This document shows, in pieces, positions 9,111-16,112 of a DNA stretch of 64,000 bases. The stretch comes from Bacteriovoracaceae bacterium (GTDB lineage Bacteria > Bdellovibrionota > Bacteriovoracia > Bacteriovoracales > Bacteriovoracaceae): contig CANCFT010000019.1 in NCBI GenBank assembly GCA_947377285.1, positions 1 through 64,000 of the forward strand, read 5' to 3'. Numbering within the stretch: the first letter of the stretch is position 1; each line of letters starts with the position of its first letter. The position numbers and the translations under genes are program-made. A model generated the notes under the pieces. It worked only from the letters and a program-made list of their open reading frames with translations, did no database searches and was not told where the DNA came from.

Positions 9111-9930
9111 ATGAATAGTGAGATTTATCGAATTCTGAACAATTCAAAGTATCATGTTCATGCAATCACAACTGACCAGAATAATGGGCAATGAGTCCTA
9201 AGTTATGTTGGGTCCTCATCAAAAGATCATTGAGATGTTATCTTACTGGGATATCGAAATAAGTAAGGGAACAATTTGCAATATTCTAAATGAAGCAAAG
9301 CCTATTTTCAAAGAAGACTTGAAATCAGCAAGAGATACAGCTCTTAATAAATGTTCACAAGCTTTACAACTGGATTTGAGAAAAATAGATGGGCAGCAGC
9401 TTGCGCGATAGTTGCGCTTTGATCTCGAGAGGCGGGTCCACGAGATAAGAAAATATAAATTATGTGAGGTTTATAAAAGAATAGAGTGTGAAACCTTGGA
9501 GAAGTTACTAAAACAGTGGCGAGTTTTTTATAAACTAATGAAGCAATTTAAAAATAATCAAACACGTGAGCTTAGAATGAAAGTACGTTTTGAATTTGAT
9601 CGAATCTGTTCAATAAAAACTTTGGTTAGGCCATTGGATGAGCAACTTGCCAGGACAAAAGCGAATCGTGAAGAACTCTTACTATTTTTAAAATATCCAC
9701 AACTTCCTCTCCATAACAATATGGCGGAGATTGATATTAGAGAGCAAGTTATTAAAAGAAAAATTTCAATGCAGAACAGGTCACTGGGAGGAATGCAAGC
9801 ATGGGATTTAATGCTTTCCTTAGCCTCAACATGCCGAAAAATTAAATTAAGCTTCTGGAGATATTTAGAAGATCGAATTTCTTTGAGAGAGGCAATTCCA
9901 TACCTTGGTAAGATCGTAAATTCACTTTAA
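9111..9930 (+). pseudogene. Broken IS66-type transposase
   Basis: Relic of an IS66-like transposase. 9205-9411 encodes the helical segment before the catalytic core (KIIEMLSYWDIEISKGTICN), and 9412-9930 encodes the C-terminal part with LPLHNNMAEIDIRE, which contains the third catalytic Glu, and the SFWRYLEDR tail. The two pieces share a frame but are split by TAG at 9409-9411. The region that should carry the first two catalytic Asp (normally a DDTGAR-like motif) is absent, so an internal deletion is likely. A frame at 9111-9194 may be an eroded N-terminal piece. No terminal inverted repeats were seen. Not active. Confidence 0.8.
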
Positions 9931-10078
9931 AAAATACAGAATATTGTGCAGTTACCTTTTGGCTGTCTAAAAATTTTACACCATGTAAAAAGTGACGTGG
10001 TTTTGGGTATTAAACCCAGGATCGTGCGAATATAGATGAAATCGTTATGGCAGTTTTATGCCTAATTAGGATATTCGC

Positions 10079-10765
10079 ATGAAATACAATTTAGAGCGGG
10101 CTTCCCTTGTTTCACTTATTGCTGGCGAGCAAATTTCTTGTCTTATTTTTCTTGATTGCCTCACCAGGCTCGAATTTAACGGGGCCAAATGGATTTTTGC
10201 CGTTCCTTATCGCTTTTGGAATGAAGAATATGCCATACATTTAAAAGAGGAATTATCTCACTCCGAGAGGATTGCTTTATTAAATGAAATGCTAAAATGT
10301 GAACTAGATAAAGAGCAGTTATTTACTCAGCAAAAAACTAAGGTAGCTTGTATTGCACTCACCGAGCATTATTGCAAAAATTTGGTTTGGAAATTTTATA
10401 AACAATTTAAAAAAGAAACTCAAATAGAAGACGATATGATTGCGCCAATTTGCTACTTTATGATTTCATTTGTTTTAGAAAGGCGAGTGATGAAAATCTA
10501 TCCACAATTGGCAAAATCGGTGGAAGACGATAGAGTTAGAAAATTATTCAAGGAATTTATTCTAGAAGAAAAAGAGCATTTACAATATATTTCAGGCAAA
10601 CTTATAGAAGCAAGTTGTGAGCAAGACCTGATCGATAAATATGTTAAAATAGAAGAGGAAATGGCGGCATCTTGGCTCGAGGGAATTTATGAAAAATGCA
10701 CTGATGATTCCGGGATTAGATGCGGTTTTCGTTCCGGCGAAGTTGAGACAGTGGACGCAATTTAG
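10079..10765 (+). CDS. Ferritin-like putative diiron protein
   Basis: 228 aa, almost entirely helical after residue 40. Candidate metal ligands are arranged over four helices: E58-x-x-H61, E96 (with H97), E134 and E164-x-x-H167. This is close to the carboxylate-bridged diiron pattern of ferritin-like oxygenases, although the exact subfamily (AurF-like, MiaE-like or other) is not clear. The SD AGGA lies 7 bases before the ATG. The last 77 bases overlap the next gene in another frame. Its position before an acyltransferase and a P450 suggests a tailoring oxidase in a biosynthetic pathway. That role is inference. Confidence 0.65.
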   Translation: MKYNLERASLVSLIAGEQISCLIFLDCLTRLEFNGAKWIFAVPYRFWNEEYAIHLKEELSHSERIALLNEMLKCELDKEQLFTQQKTKVACIALTEHYCKNLVWKFYKQFKKETQIEDDMIAPICYFMISFVLERRVMKIYPQLAKSVEDDRVRKLFKEFILEEKEHLQYISGKLIEASCEQDLIDKYVKIEEEMAASWLEGIYEKCTDDSGIRCGFRSGEVETVDAI

Positions 10766-11603
10766 TAGTGTTCAAAATAAATTAAAAAGTGCTTCTGCAT
10801 TACTTTCCAAGCTAAGTGGAAATTCAGAAGACCTTTTGGCCTTTTGTGCCCTCGATTCAAGGCAAATTATAAAAGACATTGATAAGGCTATTTTGGTCAT
10901 TCACTTATTGCAAGTATCGATCATCGAAGAATTAGAAAGAACCTATCAGTTTGATGATATTTTAAGTTGTTCGCTGGGTGATATCGCTCGCAATGTCTAT
11001 ATAGGATCATTAAAACAAGATCACGCCATTGAGATGATCTGGTATTTTTCAAATTATAGAAAATTATGCCTTTCAGGTGCTACGGCCAGTGTGAAAGATG
11101 GCGGTAGTAATAATTTATCCCAGGTTCAGACCAGATGGCTTGAAGAGCAGGGATTTGATCTCTCTTTTTGGTCTGAAAAACATGCAACAATTGCAGGCAG
11201 TGATGTGGACCTAGAGCGAGTTTCACTGATGGGTACTAAACACAACTTGAAGATCAAGCCAGTGTTTCCTTTTCCCGTTCATAGCAAAGTTTTAGAACCT
11301 TCACTGCCACCAATGCTGGCATTAAAAGATAAATGGCCATTTGAAAATTTTAACAAAAAACCTTATTCTAGTATTTGGCTAAAACATCTTGAAACAAAAG
11401 AAGAAATATTTTGTGAATTCATGGATTGCGCGATCAAGCCAATTAGGTGGCTTGATTCGATTGAAAATTTATCTGCTCAAAATATCAATCATTATATCAA
11501 TGTCGGTCCGGGGAGTACGCTTACCAGTTGGTTTAAAACCAGTCCTAAATATTCAGGTATAACCGTCGTTGAAAGTTGGGATATTTTAGGCAAGAGTTTT
11601 TGA
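10689..11603 (+). CDS. FabD-like acyltransferase with altered active-site motifs
   Basis: 304 aa, the length of malonyl-CoA:ACP transacylase. Landmarks line up with FabD: SCSLGD with Ser95 at the nucleophile position (usual motif GHSLGE, Ser92 in E. coli), Arg124 in the following helix, PVHS with His198 (His201 in E. coli), and VGPGSTLTSWF near 273 for the usual GPGxVLTGL. The N-terminal PGQGSQ oxyanion motif is replaced by PGLDAV. The ATG at 10689 lies inside the previous gene but has GAGGG 6 bases before it, so the 77-base overlap looks genuine. No acyl-carrier protein is encoded nearby. It may transfer an unusual acyl group. Confidence 0.7.
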   Translation: MKNALMIPGLDAVFVPAKLRQWTQFSSVQNKLKSASALLSKLSGNSEDLLAFCALDSRQIIKDIDKAILVIHLLQVSIIEELERTYQFDDILSCSLGDIARNVYIGSLKQDHAIEMIWYFSNYRKLCLSGATASVKDGGSNNLSQVQTRWLEEQGFDLSFWSEKHATIAGSDVDLERVSLMGTKHNLKIKPVFPFPVHSKVLEPSLPPMLALKDKWPFENFNKKPYSSIWLKHLETKEEIFCEFMDCAIKPIRWLDSIENLSAQNINHYINVGPGSTLTSWFKTSPKYSGITVVESWDILGKSF

Positions 11604-11638
11604 CACTATGACGGCATCAAGATAGATTATTTATTACT

Positions 11639-12916
11639 ATGAAAATTAATCATCACCTCAAAATTTATCGCCGAGGTCATCCTCTGCAAAATTTTATTTC
11701 GGTAAAAAAAGATCCACTTTCCTTTTTAGCAAAAGCAATTAGTGAATGCGGGGATTTTGTTTTTATAAAAATGATTTTTTCTCCTTTTATACTAGTCAAC
11801 GATCCTGAACTATACCGTGAAGTATTAATTGAAAAACCAAATATTTTTATTATTAAAGGTGGGGTCTCTGGTGGTCTGGCCCGTTTGATAGGTTCTGGAA
11901 TCTTAACTAATCATGGTGTCAAGTGGAAAGAAAGTAGAAGTTTGCTTCAGCCCCTTTTTCAGCAGACTTCTATTGAGAATTATCTACCTCTTATCACCGA
12001 TAGAGTATCAGAGAGTTTAGAGCGTTGGAAAAAAGATTTTTCTGGACGCACTTTTGAAATTAATCGAGAAATTTTAGCGCTTACTTTTCGTATAATGAGC
12101 TCAACTCTTTTTCAATATAATTCGAGCTTTAAAGAAGCCGATGATTTTGCCAATGCGGTGTGGATTTTACAACTTGATGGAATGAATCGCCACCTCTCAG
12201 GAGGAGATTATTTTTCATGGCTACCCAATTCCATTAATAAAAAAGTTAATGGTGCTAAACAAGTGCTGATCGAGCTGACGCAAAAAATGATTGTTAATGG
12301 TGCCAAACAGCCAATGGATGAAATTTTGTCTTTGCTATTTGCCGGCACTGAAAGTATTTCAAACACGATGTGTTGGGCAATGATACTTCTTGAAAATCAT
12401 CCGGAGTGGTTAATAAAATTAAAAGATTTATCAAAAGATTCGTCTGTGGATAAAACCCAAAAAGATGAATTATTCTCTCAAGTTTTAAATGAAACTATGA
12501 GGCTTTATCCTGCAGGCTGGGCTTTTGAACGGGTGGCCTCACAAAATACTACGCTCGGTGGAGAATTTTTAAAAAAAGGAACCAGGCTTTTATTTTCGCC
12601 TTATTTTCTTCACCGCAATCCCCGTTTTTGGGTTGATCCTGAAAAATTTAATCCGAATCGTTTTTCCAATGGATCTAGAAATGCTGATGGAGTTCAAAAA
12701 TTTGCTTACCTTCCTTTTGGCGCTGGCCCGCGCTCATGTATTGGCAGTCGGATGGCCCAGGCAGAAATGCAAATTATGTTAAAAATGATTGTCTCCAATA
12801 CTGAGTGGAACTTTGATAACTCTTCGAAGGATCAAGCGATAAAGGCGTTAGGATCTTTCAAGATACGATTTAGCCATCCACTTGCTTTAACGATGAGGTT
12901 TCCAGTTATAGACTGA
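11639..12916 (+). CDS. Cytochrome P450 monooxygenase
   Basis: 425 aa and soluble (no membrane anchor). All P450 hallmarks are present: the I-helix AGTES at 235-239, the K-helix ETMR at 285-288, an Arg in the AFERVA/PEKFNPNRF region, and the heme loop FGAGPRSC at 360-367 with Cys367 as thiolate ligand. The sequence resembles fatty-acid or terpene-type bacterial P450s, but the substrate cannot be told. No ferredoxin or reductase gene is adjacent. It follows the FabD-like gene by 35 bases without a clear SD. Its 3' end overlaps the convergent GH3 gene by 30 bases. Confidence 0.95.
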   Translation: MKINHHLKIYRRGHPLQNFISVKKDPLSFLAKAISECGDFVFIKMIFSPFILVNDPELYREVLIEKPNIFIIKGGVSGGLARLIGSGILTNHGVKWKESRSLLQPLFQQTSIENYLPLITDRVSESLERWKKDFSGRTFEINREILALTFRIMSSTLFQYNSSFKEADDFANAVWILQLDGMNRHLSGGDYFSWLPNSINKKVNGAKQVLIELTQKMIVNGAKQPMDEILSLLFAGTESISNTMCWAMILLENHPEWLIKLKDLSKDSSVDKTQKDELFSQVLNETMRLYPAGWAFERVASQNTTLGGEFLKKGTRLLFSPYFLHRNPRFWVDPEKFNPNRFSNGSRNADGVQKFAYLPFGAGPRSCIGSRMAQAEMQIMLKMIVSNTEWNFDNSSKDQAIKALGSFKIRFSHPLALTMRFPVID

Positions 12917-14395
12917 AGTGAACTCATCTTCTGTTTGAAATATTCTCTTTGGTTTAAACTGACCAATTCCCAATTTTGAATCATAATAAGTTTTAAAAAC
13001 ATTTTCTGGAATGAATTCAGTTTGGGAAGGGCCGATCACTTTTTCTTCTCTTAAGGCCTCGGCATAAAGAATATTAAACCGGCAAAGTGCATCGTCGAGT
13101 AAAATGTTAAAAGCTCCTGAAGATGTGTCAGATAAAAGCTCTTTGTAAAACTCTGGAAATCCCCAAACCAGATGGGAGAGTTTTTCAGAATGGTCAATCC
13201 ATACAACTGGTTTAAAAGATAACTTATTTTCTATCTCTAAAGAATTTAATGCCAGATCTAATTGAGCCAAAGTAATTTTTTCACCAGTCATTGATAGCTC
13301 TTCTTTATCTCTGCCGGCAACTTTAATGAGTAAAGGTCGAGTAGAGAGTACTTCAATTTTATCACCCATTGAGTAATTAATTAGGCCACCAGGGGTTGTG
13401 ATATAAATTGAATAATATTGACCAGCGCTTAGTTCGTGAGCAAAAAAGAATTGGTCAGCTTGCTGGTAGCAGCGAAATAAATATAAATTTTCAGTTAAAT
13501 TTAAGGCCAATCCAAAATGGTTGGCATCATATGAATAGGCGATGGGTGCTTCTGTTGAAAAATATGTTTCGACGAAATGAAGATTATGCCCTGGGCGGCA
13601 CCAGGTTTGTTTTATTTTTTCCCGATCGGCCAAACTGAGATGGACTGCACCGTAAATATAAAATCGTAAATTGGGCCAGATTTGATCGAGAAATAATCCA
13701 TGATTTTTTTCTCGGACTTGTTCAACAAAATCCAGCGCCAAGGCCGGTATGCCGGAAATGGATACTATATTTTTTCCATGAGAGTGATCAATAGTCGCTT
13801 GCATTCTTTTAGACCACTCTTTAATCCAGAGATCCTGGTAGCAGGGTGAATATATTCCACGCAAATATTTTCTAGTCAAAGTAGGAATTAAACCAGATAT
13901 ATCTGCAATAGGAAGTCCTGTTGGGGAAGTGCCAACCATTGGTCTGGAGGCCAAAAGAACATGTTTGCCAGCACCTAATAATTTCCATTCACCAGTAGAG
14001 TAAATAAAACTTGCCATCATACGAGTCAGTGTCCTCTCGAGGGATTTAAGGTAGGCTTTATTTATGGGAATGTCTTTGGGGTCACCAAGAGTGCCGCTCG
14101 TGCGTGCAAAAGCTATAAGGCCCGCGCTGCCAAAGATTTTTTTATCGGTCTCACCATTATTAAAAATTTTATTTAAAGAAGCTTTGAGTGTCTCGCTGTT
14201 AGTTTTTGGCAATGAACGAAGTTCTTCAAGAGTTTTGCAAGTGTGAAATCCTATTGAATTGGCCTGCTCAGAATGCTTTAAAATTTTTTGAAGGCGTTTG
14301 AGAGTTTTGGACTGCGCTTTTTGAGGATCTATCAGAGAGTTTTGGACGATTTGAGCGTGCCATTTAAAATAATGTTTTAAAAACCAAATTATCAT
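12887..14395 (-). CDS. GH3-family acyl-adenylating amido synthetase-like protein
   Basis: 502 aa with the GH3 (auxin-responsive) fold of the ANL-like adenylating enzymes. Features include the ATP loop TSGTLGDPKDIP near 115, a VETYFSTEAPIAY segment matching the GH3 Y-x-x-S/T-E motif near 280, GLINYSMGDKIEV, and AGRDKEELSMTGEKI at the hinge before the C-terminal domain. Plant GH3 enzymes join acyl acids to amino acids; bacterial members occur in natural-product settings but are mostly uncharacterised. It faces the diiron/acyltransferase/P450 set, overlapping the P450 3' end by 30 bases. A role in activating the product or precursor acid of that set is inference. Confidence 0.85.
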   Translation of the reverse strand: MIIWFLKHYFKWHAQIVQNSLIDPQKAQSKTLKRLQKILKHSEQANSIGFHTCKTLEELRSLPKTNSETLKASLNKIFNNGETDKKIFGSAGLIAFARTSGTLGDPKDIPINKAYLKSLERTLTRMMASFIYSTGEWKLLGAGKHVLLASRPMVGTSPTGLPIADISGLIPTLTRKYLRGIYSPCYQDLWIKEWSKRMQATIDHSHGKNIVSISGIPALALDFVEQVREKNHGLFLDQIWPNLRFYIYGAVHLSLADREKIKQTWCRPGHNLHFVETYFSTEAPIAYSYDANHFGLALNLTENLYLFRCYQQADQFFFAHELSAGQYYSIYITTPGGLINYSMGDKIEVLSTRPLLIKVAGRDKEELSMTGEKITLAQLDLALNSLEIENKLSFKPVVWIDHSEKLSHLVWGFPEFYKELLSDTSSGAFNILLDDALCRFNILYAEALREEKVIGPSQTEFIPENVFKTYYDSKLGIGQFKPKRIFQTEDEFTSVYNWKPHR

Positions 14396-14508
14396 ATTTA
14401 GATTATATTCGATGAATGACTTTCAGAACAATTCTATTTGTTTTAATAAGTTTTAAAGTTTTTTGGTCAACTAAGAAGATATTGTTAAGCCTAAGCGTTT
14501 ATCTATAA

Positions 14509-14664
14509 TTTGGTAAAATTGTTCTCAGTATAAAAAATACGCCCAACACTGAAGTTGTAGTTTCGGCCATAAAAAATGGCTCACACGCAGGCATTTCTTG
14601 CGATCTATTTATGAAAGTCATCTCTGCTGCTGGAGTGAGGCTTTCGTTTAAAATGGCGAGTTAA
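14509..14664 (+). pseudogene. Possible remnant of an XRE-type HTH protein (3' part)
   Basis: An open frame of 51 codons between stops, with no start codon at its beginning. Its translation includes VVVSAIKNGSHAGISCDLFM followed by KVISAAGVRLSF, which resembles the second half of a helix-turn-helix domain of Cro/C1 or HigA-type regulators (usual pattern: S..E.G...PS.D.L..I..A.GV.L...). It ends at TAA 14662-14664. The upstream half is absent. It could be a chance reading; the resemblance rests on pattern only. Confidence 0.35.
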
Positions 14665-14835
14665 TTTAATACAAATCCAATTATCCGATGGTCTATAAAT
14701 GGGATAAATCCCTTTAAAACCGATAACAATTGAACACAGTGGATAACTTTTGAAATTCTAAAACTCTAGATTAAATTGTTGATTACATTACATTTTTTGA
14801 TGATCTTTTGTGATTGCATGTTAAGCGCTATATCG

Positions 14836-14871
14836 GCCCGGGAAGTTCTCGTCTCGGCACCATTTTTTTTT
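14836..14871 (+). terminator. GC-rich hairpin plus T9 run, or tRNA 3'-end-like scar
   Basis: In AT-rich surroundings, GCC-C-GGGA (14836-14843) pairs with TCTCGGC (14852-14858) with one bulged C and an 8-base loop, and is followed shortly by nine T (14863-14871). This is a fair rho-independent terminator for plus-strand transcription, although no intact gene lies upstream on that strand. The same bases also read GTTC...TCTCGGCACCA, like the end of a tRNA with encoded CCA, but no matching 5' acceptor strand is present. Confidence 0.45.
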
Positions 14872-15095
14872 ACTGTCTTAAGTATCAATCAATTATTCAA
14901 GATTCTTAAGTGTCGTTATTTAATTTCGAAATAAGCAACAAGATTCATCTTCTTTTAAAAATAGTGATTCTCGGATTCCAACTTTAAATCAAGTGCAAAA
15001 TGTAATACATAATGGAATTGTAGTGCCCAATTTTTTGGTATTGTAATATTAAAAGCTCGACATGAACGCATTATCTTCTTCTAATTCTTTTAAAG

Positions 15096-15227
15096 TCATA
15101 TTTTTATAATTTTTAAAGTGCCTAGGTGCTCTTTTAAAAAGGGTTCTACTCTATCTCGATAGTAATCGCTACCACCAAAGTAAGACTGACTTATTATAAT
15201 TACAAATACTAAACTTAAACTTTTCAT
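15096..15227 (-). CDS. Small secreted peptide (43 aa)
   Basis: A short reading frame with a clear signal sequence (MKSLSLVFVIIISQSYFG) and a short charged mature part (SDYYRDRVEPFLKEHLG...). GGAG lies 7 bases before the ATG at 15227. No family is recognised. The stop is TGA at 15098..15096. It lies alone between the accessory block and the hydrolase gene. The signal peptide plus SD makes it a plausible real gene, although its size leaves doubt. The remaining frame to 15049 is out of phase. Confidence 0.5.
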   Translation of the reverse strand: MKSLSLVFVIIISQSYFGGSDYYRDRVEPFLKEHLGTLKIIKI

Positions 15228-15275
15228 GCTTTACTCCAAATTAAGTGTCGATAACTTGAGGTATTGATTATTTCA

Positions 15276-16112
15276 TTAAGGTGAAACTTGTTTAATCAAA
15301 CTTATGAACTTTTCTCGATAAATTCCTTTTTTCACAAAAAAGACATCGCCGTGTCTGCCGCCATCAATTTTCCAAAATGTTTTTTTCTTTGATGGAATTT
15401 TTTCAAAAATTTCTTCGCCAAATTTATAGGCAATAACCGGATCAAGTGGTGCGTGAATGACAAGAACAGGCATTGTTAAATGTGAAAGATCTTTTTGCGC
15501 TGTTTGCTCTGATGAAATAAGCCATCCTAAAACGTGATGAGTTTTTTCATTTGCAACTTCTTGAGGGGAACGGAAAGTTGAATCTAGGACTAAAAGTGAA
15601 ATTTCATTTTTCCAGGAAACTTCTTCCAAAGAACGCATGGCAATTGCTCCACCTAAACTTTGAGTATAAATAATGAGCCGTTTATATTTATATTTTTTAA
15701 ATTTGTCATAGGCCAATTGAAGAAAACGGACTCCGTCTTCGGCCACACCTCTAGGGTATGGTGTACCCTCGCTAAGACCGTAACCTCGGTAATCAAAAAT
15801 CAGAACATCACTCGATTGATCAAGCATCCAGGTAAGATTAAAAACATGTGACGATAAGTTTTGAGCATTGCCATGAAACATAAGTACCAAGTTTTCAGGG
15901 TGAGCTTTTTTACTTTTTAAATCCCAGGCGACAAGTCTTGTTCCATCAAATGAGCGAGTATAAAACTCTTTGAAGTTAATGCCATAAGCATGGGGATCAC
16001 CATGCAAATAACGATCAGGCTGATAAATAAGTGAGGTACAACCTGAAAACAGGAACAAGGAAATTAACACGAGAATTAACAGGTAAAAAAGTTTTTTAAA
16101 AAAAGAAACCAT
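15276..16112 (-). CDS. Alpha/beta hydrolase lipoprotein
   Basis: 278 aa from the ATG at 16112. The signal ends in the lipobox FSGC, so the enzyme is probably attached to the membrane facing the periplasm. Alpha/beta-hydrolase features: oxyanion HGNAQN, DYRGYGLS, nucleophile elbow TQSLGGA, acid in HAPLDPVI and catalytic His in DGGRHGD. The pattern matches the bem46-like serine hydrolases. The start lies inside the 3' end of the DUF4105 gene (17-base overlap) with no SD, so coupled translation is likely. An upstream in-frame start at 16178 would add a non-signal extension and is unlikely. Substrate unknown. Confidence 0.85.
   Translation of the reverse strand: MVSFFKKLFYLLILVLISLFLFSGCTSLIYQPDRYLHGDPHAYGINFKEFYTRSFDGTRLVAWDLKSKKAHPENLVLMFHGNAQNLSSHVFNLTWMLDQSSDVLIFDYRGYGLSEGTPYPRGVAEDGVRFLQLAYDKFKKYKYKRLIIYTQSLGGAIAMRSLEEVSWKNEISLLVLDSTFRSPQEVANEKTHHVLGWLISSEQTAQKDLSHLTMPVLVIHAPLDPVIAYKFGEEIFEKIPSKKKTFWKIDGGRHGDVFFVKKGIYREKFISLIKQVSP

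Larger units (their letters stand above)
14396..15095. other. Non-coding, decayed stretch between the GH3 gene and a small peptide gene
   Basis: About 700 bases with no intact gene. It holds the HTH-like remnant at 14509-14664 and the hairpin/T-run at 14836-14871, listed separately. The rest is AT-rich with many stops in all frames. Together with the IS66 relic at 9111 it suggests old insertion and deletion on both sides of the 10.1-14.4 kb gene set. Confidence 0.6.

Noticed and set aside
13408..13638. Plus-strand 76-aa frame inside the GH3 gene
   Set aside because: It is antisense to a long, well-supported gene with clear motifs.
14836..14862. Complete tRNA gene
   Set aside because: Only a 3'-end-like piece is present; no acceptor 5' strand, D-arm or anticodon arm was found upstream.
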